Assembly: GCA_017513625.1 (NCBI GenBank) | Contig: JAFXEW010000070.1 | Coordinates: 1 to 57,258, forward strand | Source of the DNA: Lachnospiraceae bacterium | GTDB taxonomy: Bacteria; Bacillota; Clostridia; Lachnospirales; Lachnospiraceae | Reading direction: 5' to 3' | DNA length: 57,258 nucleotides | Part shown: piece after piece, positions 17,264 to 24,972 of the stretch | Numbering within the stretch: the stretch's first letter is position 1 | Layout of the letters: every line of letters begins with the position of its first letter | The notes under the pieces: model-generated | Databases searched by the model: none | What the model saw: the letters and a program-made list of their open reading frames with translations, nothing else | Told to the model about the DNA's origin: nothing | Translations under genes and position numbers: made by a program

Positions 17264-17725
17264 TTACAGGAAATTATAGGTAATAAGAGCAATAATAACA
17301 CCTAAAATACCGCCTACCAGCACCTGGAGAGGGGTGTGGCCCACAAATTCCTTTAATTTCTCGTGGGCAGACATTTCCTTGTGACCCATTTTGGTAAATA
17401 TTTCTACGATATCATTGATAATTTCGGCCTGGATACCGGTCTCCCGACGCACACCTCTTGCGTCATGCATGACAATAATAGCTAGTATAATGGTAATGGC
17501 AAATTCGAAGCCGCCAACGCCATATTCCATGGCAACGGCAGTGGTCATAGCGCACACCGTGGCTGAGTGGGAACTGGGCATTCCGCCGCTTCCAACCAAT
17601 CTTTCCGGTACAAACTGTTTGGTGAAAATCAGATGAATGATTGTTTTAAGCACCTGTGCCACAAACCATCCGATAACAGCTATAATGAGTATTTTGTTAT
17701 TTATTAATTCTATAAATACATTCAT
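17264..17725 (-). CDS. Divergent PAP2 family membrane protein (YuiD/DUF212 type)
   Basis: A 153-residue membrane protein with four or five hydrophobic segments. It has the family motifs: VPERLVGSGGMPSSHSATVCAM (residues about 38-60), VMHDARGVRRETGIQA and GHTPLQVLVGGILG. The family is related to PAP2 phosphatases, and some members may dephosphorylate lipid or polyprenyl phosphates, but activity is not proven. It is upstream of the DUF3048 gene on the minus strand, and divergent from the glycan cluster. The GGAG ribosome binding site is clear. Confidence 0.88.
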   Translation of the reverse strand: MNVFIELINNKILIIAVIGWFVAQVLKTIIHLIFTKQFVPERLVGSGGMPSSHSATVCAMTTAVAMEYGVGGFEFAITIILAIIVMHDARGVRRETGIQAEIINDIVEIFTKMGHKEMSAHEKLKEFVGHTPLQVLVGGILGVIIALITYNFL

Positions 17726-17756
17726 GAGACACTCCGATATAAAAATTAACGGATAT

Positions 17757-17785
17757 ATTATACTACTTATACCAAGAAAAGTCCA
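17757..17785 (-). promoter_or_regulatory. Promoter of the divergent PAP2 gene
   Basis: On the minus strand a TATAAT box (17757-17762) lies 17 bases from TGGACT (17780-17785), which matches four of six bases of the -35 consensus. It is about 30 bases upstream of the start codon. Confidence 0.55.
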
Positions 17786-17835
17786 TGCAAAAGCACAAAT
17801 AAGAAGAGGGTGTTATAGTGGGAAAGTATCAAAAC

Positions 17836-17864
17836 TTGATAAAAAAACCAAAAGCATGTATACT
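17836..17864 (+). promoter_or_regulatory. Vegetative promoter at the head of the glycan cluster
   Basis: TTGATA (17836-17841), a 17-base spacer and TATACT (17859-17864): a strong sigma-A type promoter about 55 bases before the first glycosyltransferase gene. Confidence 0.75.
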
Positions 17865-17919
17865 ATAAAAATATGAATACGGCATATGGCGTATGATAAC
17901 GCCGGAATGGGGAGATAGG

Positions 17920-18852
17920 ATGAGGTTATTAAGTGTTGTGGTGCCCTGTTATAATGAAGAAGAAAATATTGGCTTGTTTTACGATGAATTAATGAAAAAT
18001 CAGGAGTTCTTCACAGAGACGGATACTGAAATAGAGATTCTGTATATAGATGACGGCTCCGGGGACAAGACCCTGGAGAGAATTAAGGAACTTAAGGAAA
18101 AGGATGCCAGAGTCCGTTATATTTCTTTTTCAAGAAATTTCGGGAAAGAGGCGGCTATGTTTGCCGGTCTGGAGAAGTCTAAGGGAGATTATGTGGTGCT
18201 TATGGATGTGGATTTGCAGGATCCGCCGTCACTCCTCCCGGAGATGTTGGCTGCGGTAAAGGAAGAGGGATATGATTCTGTGGCCACCCGACGTGTGAGC
18301 AGGAAGGGCGAGCCGCCCATCCGTAGTTTTTTTGCCCGGATTTTTTATAAATTAATGCGTAAAATCTCCCGGACTGAGATGATGGACGGTGCCAGGGATT
18401 ACCGCCTGATGACCAGACAGATGGTTAATGCCATACTGGAAATGAGGGAATATAATCGCTTTACCAAAGGTATATTCGGCTGGGTAGGATTCCGTACCAA
18501 GTGGCTGGAATATGAAAATGTGGAGCGTGTAAAAGGTGAGACCAAGTGGAGTTTCTGGAAGTTGTTTATATACTCTCTGGAAGGTATTACGGCGTTTTCT
18601 ACCATGCCGCTGATGCTTGCGTCCCTGATTGGTGTGTGTTTCTGTATTTTTGCCTTTATCATGATTATATTTATTATTGTGCGTAAACTGATTTTTGGTG
18701 ATCCTGTGTCCGGATGGCCCTCTTTGGTGTGTATCATTTTGATGGTCAGCGGCGTCCAGTGTTTCTGTGTGGGCATCGTGGGACAGTATCTGGCCAAGAC
18801 CTATATGGAGGTAAAAAAGCGTCCCATATATCTTGTTCGGGAAGAATGTTGA
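17920..18852 (+). CDS. GtrB/CsbB-like family 2 glycosyltransferase with two C-terminal membrane segments
   Basis: A 310-residue enzyme of the polyprenyl-phosphate glycosyltransferase type, which moves a sugar from a nucleotide sugar to undecaprenyl phosphate on the inner face of the membrane. The GT-A domain has VVPCYNEEENI (residue 7), IDDGSGD (about 44), SRNFGKEAA (about 75) and DVDLQDPP (about 96). Two membrane helices lie at about 230-300. The start at 17920 has GGGGAG 6 bases upstream; an ATG at 17893 places that site inside the coding region. It is the first of three GtrB-like genes in the cluster and has its own promoter. The sugar cannot be told from sequence. Confidence 0.88.
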   Translation: MRLLSVVVPCYNEEENIGLFYDELMKNQEFFTETDTEIEILYIDDGSGDKTLERIKELKEKDARVRYISFSRNFGKEAAMFAGLEKSKGDYVVLMDVDLQDPPSLLPEMLAAVKEEGYDSVATRRVSRKGEPPIRSFFARIFYKLMRKISRTEMMDGARDYRLMTRQMVNAILEMREYNRFTKGIFGWVGFRTKWLEYENVERVKGETKWSFWKLFIYSLEGITAFSTMPLMLASLIGVCFCIFAFIMIIFIIVRKLIFGDPVSGWPSLVCIILMVSGVQCFCVGIVGQYLAKTYMEVKKRPIYLVREEC

Positions 18853-18901
18853 TAATTGACGATATGTGCGATGAAAAATGCTTTTATTTTTTGCGAACTT
18901 A

Positions 18902-18910
18902 TGTTAGAAT
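18902..18910 (+). promoter_or_regulatory. Extended -10 promoter before the Spo0A-domain gene
   Basis: TG-T-TAGAAT at 18902-18910 with only a poor -35 region (TTTTAT). A Spo0A-box-like site, TGTCGAG on the minus strand (18940-18946), lies just downstream between promoter and start codon. Confidence 0.4.
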
Positions 18911-18965
18911 TTGTTAGATGGTTGTGAGAACGGGCGATACTCGACATATGAAAGGGGAATTCATA

Positions 18966-19352
18966 ATGGAGATTGCTGCAGTAAAAGACTATGAATTGGA
19001 ACGTTATATTACAAACATCATGTTGGATGTGGGAGTGCCCGCTCATTTAAAGGGATATCATTATCTGAGGGATGCGATTTTGCTTTCCGGAAGAGATATG
19101 GAGGTAGTGAGCAGTGTGACGAAGTTGCTGTATCCTACCATTGCAAAAAGGTTCAAGACCACTGACCAGAAGGTAGAACGGGCTATCCGTAATGCCATTG
19201 AGGTTTCGTGGGTTCGCGGAAATGCGGATACTTTCGAGGAAATGTTCGGATATTCCGCAGTATCAGGTAAGACCAGACCAACCAACAGTGAATATATTGC
19301 AAGAGTTGCAGATAAAGTCCGCCTGGATTTTAAGTGTATGGATGAACTGTAA
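18966..19352 (+). CDS. Stand-alone Spo0A C-terminal DNA-binding domain protein
   Basis: A 128-residue protein that consists only of the Spo0A effector domain. The signature segment VERAIRNAIEVSWVRGN (about residues 72-88) is the Spo0A recognition-helix region, and LDVGVPAHLKGYHYLRDAI (about 19-37) is its first helices. The N-terminal phospho-acceptor receiver domain is completely absent. It would bind DNA without phosphorylation control, or act by competing with true Spo0A at 0A boxes. The AAAGGGG ribosome binding site is 8 bases upstream of the ATG; a longer in-frame start at 18918 lacks one. It is monocistronic, with its own promoter and terminator, inside the glycan cluster. Confidence 0.85.
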   Translation: MEIAAVKDYELERYITNIMLDVGVPAHLKGYHYLRDAILLSGRDMEVVSSVTKLLYPTIAKRFKTTDQKVERAIRNAIEVSWVRGNADTFEEMFGYSAVSGKTRPTNSEYIARVADKVRLDFKCMDEL

Positions 19353-19430
19353 GCAGTTCGCTTTGGTTGAAAACATAAATTTGCATCAAAACATAAACAC
19401 AATAAAGAGCGTCCGTTCCAACGACCATTT

Positions 19431-19460
19431 AAAAAGCCGTACTTTTAAGTGCGGCTTTTT
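19431..19460 (+). terminator. Intrinsic terminator after the Spo0A-domain gene
   Basis: A 14-bp stem with one G-T pair (19431-19444 with 19447-19460), a 2-base loop and five T at the end. The left arm begins with five A, so it may also work on the other strand. Confidence 0.8.
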
Positions 19461-19530
19461 GTATTGCGTGGGGAAGAGAACTGCTTTTTGTCAACGGGCG
19501 GTTGGGATATAATCTTCAGTTTTTCTTAAG

Positions 19531-19559
19531 TTGTTTCTTATAGGTGCATATGTTAAAAT
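19531..19559 (+). promoter_or_regulatory. Promoter of the split GT-C gene pair
   Basis: TTGTTT (19531-19536), 17-base spacer, TAAAAT (19554-19559) with a TG two bases before the -10. It lies 34 bases before the ATG at 19593. Confidence 0.55.
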
Positions 19560-19592
19560 GTAGGCAGATTGGCAGATAGGAGCATAAAATAT

Positions 19593-20606
19593 ATGGTTCT
19601 TCTGATATTGTGTCTTGCGTGTGCACCGGTATTGCCGGGAGCATGTGCAACGAAAATATTATACGGAAGACGTCCGGCAGATACGTTGCATCCTGTAAGT
19701 GCTTATATTATGGGATGGTTATTGTGTGTGTGCATGGCAGGGGCGGCCAATGCGGTGACTGTGATAGGCGGACAGTCTCTTTTGTGGTGTACAAAATTAT
19801 TTGTGGGATTATTGCTTGGAATGGAAGGGATTTCTGCCATAATCCTTGGTATACTTGGGGCAGTTCAGGGTAGAGAGAGGCATGAAGCATTTCAGAAAGC
19901 ATCGGAACATAGGAAAGTAAGCGGTACTGTCCGTGGATTACAGGTGGTGTTTATGATGCTTGTTTTGATACAAATTGTAAGTATTTTACGTAAAGGATAT
20001 GTGTTCCTTAACGGGGACATGACCTTGGAAACGGTGCAGAGCTTTTTGGATACAAATGCTTTGTATGAAATGAATCCGCTGACAGGGCAGATGTATGAAG
20101 CGGGTGTGCCTCTGCGTATCCGGATATTGTGCCTGCCCACATTATATGCCATGTTGTGTACTTTATTTGATGTTTCCGCACAGATAGTGGTCTGGACCGT
20201 AATGCCGGTGTATCACCTGTTATGTGCGTATTTGGTATATTATCTTCTGGGGAGCCGTTTGTTTCCGGATAAGCAGGTGCAGAGAGTAACTTTCCTGATT
20301 CTGGCCGCGCTTGTACTGGCGCAAGGCACTTATGCATACGGAGCGGACGGACTGGGGCTGATGTACAGAGGTTTCAGAGGAGAATCCGTGCGAAGTGTGG
20401 TACTTCTGCCCTATGTGATTTGGGCTCTGCTGGAGCGTAAATGGTTTTGTATTATCCCGGCTGTTATGGCGGAAGCGTGTATTGTATGGACACTGTACGG
20501 TATGGGTGTATCTGTGATGGTGGCAGCGATTTTTGCTTTGGTACTCTGTGGATGTGCATTCTTTGATAAGAAGCACGGAAAGGGGGACCGGACATGTGGG
20601 AATTAA
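19593..20606 (+). CDS. DUF6077-like membrane protein, first half of a split GT-C-type pair (copy 1)
   Basis: A 337-residue polytopic protein (about eight or nine membrane segments). After the fourth segment an outside loop contains FLNGDMTLETVQSFLDTNALYEMNPLTG, which resembles the acidic catalytic loop of GT-C glycosyltransferases and of DUF6077 proteins of Lachnospiraceae. I chose ATG 19593 because AGGAG is 9-10 bases upstream; a TTG at 19569 lies before that site. Its end overlaps the next gene by 13 bases, suggesting coupled translation. The 50305 gene is a paralog. The DUF name is from memory and should be treated as tentative. Confidence 0.75.
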   Translation: MVLLILCLACAPVLPGACATKILYGRRPADTLHPVSAYIMGWLLCVCMAGAANAVTVIGGQSLLWCTKLFVGLLLGMEGISAIILGILGAVQGRERHEAFQKASEHRKVSGTVRGLQVVFMMLVLIQIVSILRKGYVFLNGDMTLETVQSFLDTNALYEMNPLTGQMYEAGVPLRIRILCLPTLYAMLCTLFDVSAQIVVWTVMPVYHLLCAYLVYYLLGSRLFPDKQVQRVTFLILAALVLAQGTYAYGADGLGLMYRGFRGESVRSVVLLPYVIWALLERKWFCIIPAVMAEACIVWTLYGMGVSVMVAAIFALVLCGCAFFDKKHGKGDRTCGN

Positions 20607-21484
20607 TAAATAATGCCAGGGAAGGTTTTCTTTCCATGCATACCGGCGGTAAATATACAGGTCTTTTATTGGTGATTCTGGTGTATTTGTGGTGCAGGAA
20701 ATGCGGTCATACATTAAGCGGTAAGAAATATGCCGGGCCGGAAAAGGGGCTGATGGTTTATACCACTCTGATGGCTGTAATTTGCAGCATTCCCGTAACG
20801 GCGGTTCTGTTAATGAAATACCAGACGGCCTTTTATGATTATACCTGGGTATGGGCAGTGGTACCCGCGACCATAATGCTGGCCTACGGTGGGACTTTGC
20901 TGTTAGAAGATGCTATGGATTCAGAAGCTTTGAAAACGACAAGATCCAAGGTTTTGTTTGCGGCAGCATTTATAGCGGTATTTATACTGGCAGGCGGCAT
21001 GGGCGGCCGGGAACAGGAAATGGCACTGAAAAAGGCTGAATATCAGACCACGGAAAGATTGCTTAATGTTCTGATACAGGAAAGTGATTTGAAGGGTGAC
21101 GATGTGTCGGCAGATGCAGAAAGAGAAGCAGCCGGTCTGTGCATCTGGGGGCCTACCATGGTTATGGAATATGTGCGGATGATTGAACCTGACATGCAGG
21201 TGGCATACGGCAGAAATATGTGGGACATTTCGCTAAATGCTTTTTCTTATGATGTGTACGGAGAAGAAGAGATGCGGTTGTACGAAGCGATGTCCGAAGC
21301 ACAAAACCGCGCACGGTTTAGCGATATAGAGATGCTTAAACTGGCTGTAGACAGAGGGATTAGCCATGTGGTACTGCCCGGTTATGTCTTACAGGCGGAT
21401 GTGGAAGCGGCGGCAGACTATGCAGGCAGCAGTATCCGTCAGGTAGAAGGTTATTATGTGTTGGCACTGCCGGATAAAAACTGA
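20594..21484 (+). CDS. Second half of the split GT-C-type pair (copy 1), membrane plus extracellular domain
   Basis: A 296-residue protein with about four or five membrane segments (residues 15-135) and a soluble C-terminal domain outside the cell. That domain has VAYGRNMWDISLNAF, ISHVVLPG and a final GYYVLALPD strand, matching the layout of the 51377 protein (PYGRDGIIYQGNPF, CHYIVLQ, GYVIYED). It begins with a short leader, then GGKYTGLLLVILVYLW, like the start of the 51377 protein. An AGGGGG site is 7 bases before the ATG. The two ORFs probably form one enzyme. Function is inferred only from fold pattern and context. Confidence 0.72.
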   Translation: MWELINNAREGFLSMHTGGKYTGLLLVILVYLWCRKCGHTLSGKKYAGPEKGLMVYTTLMAVICSIPVTAVLLMKYQTAFYDYTWVWAVVPATIMLAYGGTLLLEDAMDSEALKTTRSKVLFAAAFIAVFILAGGMGGREQEMALKKAEYQTTERLLNVLIQESDLKGDDVSADAEREAAGLCIWGPTMVMEYVRMIEPDMQVAYGRNMWDISLNAFSYDVYGEEEMRLYEAMSEAQNRARFSDIEMLKLAVDRGISHVVLPGYVLQADVEAAADYAGSSIRQVEGYYVLALPDKN

Positions 21485-21590
21485 AGTTAGTGCCGTGAGA
21501 GGCACTGAAATGGGACGGCTGACGAGGCACGGATGTACCTGCGGCAGGAACGATAAGAGAAGAAACGGACCCTAAAGGATAACGAGTTAA

Positions 21591-22346
21591 ATGAATGGAT
21601 TAGTAAGTATTATTGTACCGGTGTACAATGTGGAAAAATATATATTGGAAACCATAGACAGCGTGAGAAAGCAGACCTATACGGACTGGGAGATGCTGCT
21701 TGTGGAGGACGGTTCCCGGGATAATACGGTGGCTGTGGTGGAAGAATTCCTACGGGAAAGCAGCGAAGAGCGGGTTAGATTAATCAGACTGCCGGAAAAT
21801 GTAGGAGCCGCCAAGGCACGTAATCATGGAGTACAGCAGTCCAGGGGACGTTATGTGGCCTATCTGGATGCGGATGATTTATGGCGGCCGGAAAAACTGG
21901 AAAAGGAATTGGCATACTTAAAGTCCAAAGAAGCGGCCTTTGTTTTTACGGGATATGAGTTCGGAGATGAAAATGGCGTGGGAACAGGTAAAATCGTCCG
22001 TGTGCCGGAGATGCTGGATTACAAAAAGGCCCTGGGGAATACCACTATTTTTACTTCCACTGTGATGTTTGATACAACCCGGATTCCCAGAGAGCAGATA
22101 ATGATGCCGGATGTAAAAAGTGAGGATACTGCCCTGTGGTGGGATATACTGCGAAGCGGTCAGGCGGCATATGGTCTGGATGAGAATCTGGTGATTTACA
22201 GAAGACCGGGTAAGAGCCTTTCTTCTAACAAGCTGGAAGCAATCAGGCGTATCTGGAAATTGTACCGCAGAGAACGGCTGCCTCTGTGGAAATGTGTGCT
22301 GTTGATGGTGAAGTGGGGAGTTCTGGCTACATTGCGGCGGGTTTAA
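21591..22346 (+). CDS. Family 2 glycosyltransferase
   Basis: A 251-residue cytoplasmic GT-A enzyme. The N-terminus SIIVPVYNVEKYI, then LVEDGSRDNT (about residue 38), AKARNHGVQQSRGRYVAYLDADDLW (about 75-100) give the nucleotide-binding and DXD motifs. It would add one sugar to the growing lipid-linked unit. It follows a 106-base purine-rich spacer. The ribosome binding site (AAGGAT) is modest. A promoter follows the gene and drives the next block. Confidence 0.88.
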   Translation: MNGLVSIIVPVYNVEKYILETIDSVRKQTYTDWEMLLVEDGSRDNTVAVVEEFLRESSEERVRLIRLPENVGAAKARNHGVQQSRGRYVAYLDADDLWRPEKLEKELAYLKSKEAAFVFTGYEFGDENGVGTGKIVRVPEMLDYKKALGNTTIFTSTVMFDTTRIPREQIMMPDVKSEDTALWWDILRSGQAAYGLDENLVIYRRPGKSLSSNKLEAIRRIWKLYRRERLPLWKCVLLMVKWGVLATLRRV

Positions 22347-22361
22347 AAGAATTCCCCGTTG

Positions 22362-22391
22362 TTGTACAGAAGAGGTAAAATGTGGTATACT
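22362..22391 (+). promoter_or_regulatory. Promoter of the polymer-assembly block
   Basis: TTGTAC (22362-22367), 18-base spacer, TATACT (22386-22391), about 40 bases before the initiating transferase gene. Confidence 0.7.
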
Positions 22392-22428
22392 ATAATGTAA
22401 TGCTTAATCCGAAGCGGAGGAACAGAAT

Positions 22429-23862
22429 TTGCGTACAAGTACCAATGAAATAAAGCTCAGAAGAGCGGAATCATTTAAGAGATTAATTAATTTGAGTCTG
22501 ATTACGGTTTGTCTTTTGATAGAGACAGGCATATTTGCATACAACTGGATTTTTCACTTTTCTCAGAGTGTAGTAGAGCCGCTGCAGAATTTCTGGTTTA
22601 AGGGACATTTGTTGGAAATTGCCATATACGGCGTAATCCTGCTTTTGTTTTCCAAGACCTACGGCGGTGTGAGACTGGGATATATGAAGAATGTGGAACT
22701 GATTTTTTCGCAGTTCTTTGCAACACTGATGGCTAACGTGCTGATTTATGCGGAGTTGTCCGTTATGGCTTTCCAGCTGTTTGTGCCCCAGATGTTTATC
22801 GCCATGACGGTGGAACAGACCCTGGCGATTATTATATATTACACTATTGCCAGCTGGATATTTGCGAAAGTATTTCCGCCCCGTAAACTGCTTCTGATTC
22901 ACGGGGACAGGCCTGTGGATGAGATTCTGTTTAAATTCGGCACCAGAAAAGATAAGTACAAGGTGGAAAGATGTGTTCATATCAATTTGGGTTATGAAAA
23001 GCTTTGTGAAGAGATTCAGAAGGCTTATGACAGCGGAGAAATCAATGCGGTAGTGGTATGGGATATTTCCAGTGTACTGCAGAGGGAACTCCTGAAATAC
23101 TGTTACGGCAAATCCATCCGTATTTACCGGATGCCCAAGATTACAGATATCATTACTTTGGGTGCGGAGGAGCTTCATGTATTTGATTCCCCCATGCTGC
23201 TTACCAGAGAATATCATCTGACCATGGAACAGCGGGTAATTAAAAGAACCATTGACGTGGTATGTGCGGCGCTGCTTCTTGTTGTGGCGTCTCCTGTTAT
23301 GCTGATTACATCCATTGCAATAAAGCTTTACGACGGCGGTCCCGTGTTGTATAAACAGGTCAGATGCACCATCAGCCAGAGAGAGTTTCATATTTTGAAA
23401 TTCCGCAGTATGATAACGGATGCGGAAAAAGACGGTGTGGCCAGACTTGCCCAGAAAAATGACAGTCGTATTACTCCCGTGGGTAAATTTATCCGTAAAT
23501 GCAGAATAGATGAATTACCCCAGCTGATTAATATATTAAAGGGAGACATGTCCTTTATCGGTCCCAGACCGGAGAGGCCGGAGATTATTAAACAGTATTT
23601 GGAGATTATGCCGGAATTTGCTTATCGTATGAAGGTAAAGGCGGGGCTTGCGGGATTTGCCCAGGTGTACGGTAAATATAACACTTCACCCTATGATAAA
23701 CTGAAGCTGGATCTGACCTATATTGAGCAGTATTCTGTCTGGCTGGATTTTAAACTGATGCTGTTGACCTTAAAGATACTGTTTCTGCCCGATAGTACGG
23801 AGGGCGTGGAAAGTGATCAGATTACCGCACTGAAGCAGGAGCGTGCAAACAGAGAAGAGTAG
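22429..23862 (+). CDS. Polyprenyl glycosylphosphotransferase (WcaJ/CpsE-like initiating enzyme)
   Basis: The enzyme that starts repeat-unit synthesis by moving a sugar-1-phosphate onto undecaprenyl phosphate. It has 477 residues. Four or five membrane segments are in the first 150 residues, a Rossmann-like region follows, and the catalytic bacterial sugar transferase domain lies at about 265-455. The latter begins with KRTIDVVCAALLLVVASPVML, and has GPVLYKQVR, ILKFRSM and RIDELPQLINILKGDMSFIGPRPERPE. The start is TTG with GCGGAGG about 9 bases upstream; no ATG fits the alignment. It has its own promoter and is followed 9 bp later by the chain-length protein. This marks the core of the polymer pathway. 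Confidence 0.93.
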   Translation: MRTSTNEIKLRRAESFKRLINLSLITVCLLIETGIFAYNWIFHFSQSVVEPLQNFWFKGHLLEIAIYGVILLLFSKTYGGVRLGYMKNVELIFSQFFATLMANVLIYAELSVMAFQLFVPQMFIAMTVEQTLAIIIYYTIASWIFAKVFPPRKLLLIHGDRPVDEILFKFGTRKDKYKVERCVHINLGYEKLCEEIQKAYDSGEINAVVVWDISSVLQRELLKYCYGKSIRIYRMPKITDIITLGAEELHVFDSPMLLTREYHLTMEQRVIKRTIDVVCAALLLVVASPVMLITSIAIKLYDGGPVLYKQVRCTISQREFHILKFRSMITDAEKDGVARLAQKNDSRITPVGKFIRKCRIDELPQLINILKGDMSFIGPRPERPEIIKQYLEIMPEFAYRMKVKAGLAGFAQVYGKYNTSPYDKLKLDLTYIEQYSVWLDFKLMLLTLKILFLPDSTEGVESDQITALKQERANREE

Positions 23863-23871
23863 AGGTATTTT

Positions 23872-24957
23872 ATGAAAGAATGTGCTTACGGCAGGGAGTC
23901 TGTCAATGCAAAGCTGATGTTTTTGCTTTTTCTCAAAAAAACAGGAGTGTTCCTCTCAGCAGCTGCCATCGGGGCGCTGCTGGTGGGAGGCTATTATTTC
24001 GTGACCGAAATCCTGATGGGAGAGGGTGTGACTTACAGTGCCACCTCTACTTACTACGTGCAGTACGGAACGGATCCGCAGACCGGCAATGAATATACCT
24101 ATATCAACGGTGTCACCTGGGACAGTACCTGGGTAAAGTCCGATGCATTTTTGCAGGATGTACAGACATTTATAAGAGAAGAGAATAACAGCGAATTGTC
24201 CGTAGAGAGTCTGAAAAGATATATATCGGCGGATCTGCCTTCAGACCTTCGGATGCCGGTGACTACGGTAAAGACGGAGAAGGAAGAGCTGACCATGCTG
24301 GTGGCCGGAGCGGTGGAAAAGGCTATGGTGCAGCTGGGAGCAAATCCCGATTACAGGGAGATAGAAGAGATTTCGATAGTTATCGCGGCAAAGGAAGCAG
24401 AGATTACGCCTATAGACGACAGGACGGTATCAGCTGTGATACTGGGGGCATTGCTGGGATTATTTACGGCAGTGGTGATTTGGTGTATCAGATATTTTAT
24501 GGATGATTCCGTGTATGTGCCGGATACCTTCGAGACCCGTTATGGTATTCCTATGCTGGGAACCTTGGAGTCGCCATATCTGGCAGAGAATTTTAAATAT
24601 TTGTTTGCGGGTAAAAAAAGTATCGCCTTGCTGGGAACGGACAGTGACGGGGATATGACTGAGATAAAGAACAGACTCAGTGAACTACTTCAGGATGTGA
24701 TGGCCGGAGAAGACGGAGTGCAGTTGATTCCCATGCCGGGAGCTGAGCAGTGTCCGGAGGTGTTTGGTGCTATCAGACAGCTGGACGGACTGCTTTTATG
24801 TGTGGAGGCGGGAGCCCGCGACGGTAAGCGGACCGAGGAGCTGCTTGCTACCTTTGAAAAGCAGGATATTACAGTGGATGCGGCGCTATTGATACATGAG
24901 GACGAAGCATTACAGAGGGTGTACTATTTACGAAAGGGAAAGAAACCTGAAATGTAG
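23872..24957 (+). CDS. Wzz/CapA-like polysaccharide co-polymerase fused to a degenerate kinase-like domain
   Basis: A 361-residue chain-length regulator. Membrane segments lie at about 23-45 and 183-205, enclosing a Wzz-type outside domain that contains VQYGTDPQTGNEY. After the second membrane helix comes a cytoplasmic domain of about 150 residues. Its order (NFKYLFAGKKSIALLGTD, then LDGLLLCVEAGARDGKRTEELLATF, then a final strand and YYLRKG) looks like a BY-kinase/CpsD fold. However, the Walker A loop is replaced by GTDSDGDM, with no GKS/T, and the Walker B Asp pattern is weak. So it is probably not an active tyrosine kinase. No separate BY-kinase or phosphatase gene is visible nearby. Confidence 0.8.
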   Translation: MKECAYGRESVNAKLMFLLFLKKTGVFLSAAAIGALLVGGYYFVTEILMGEGVTYSATSTYYVQYGTDPQTGNEYTYINGVTWDSTWVKSDAFLQDVQTFIREENNSELSVESLKRYISADLPSDLRMPVTTVKTEKEELTMLVAGAVEKAMVQLGANPDYREIEEISIVIAAKEAEITPIDDRTVSAVILGALLGLFTAVVIWCIRYFMDDSVYVPDTFETRYGIPMLGTLESPYLAENFKYLFAGKKSIALLGTDSDGDMTEIKNRLSELLQDVMAGEDGVQLIPMPGAEQCPEVFGAIRQLDGLLLCVEAGARDGKRTEELLATFEKQDITVDAALLIHEDEALQRVYYLRKGKKPEM

Positions 24958-24972
24958 ACGGTGGGAGGAATC

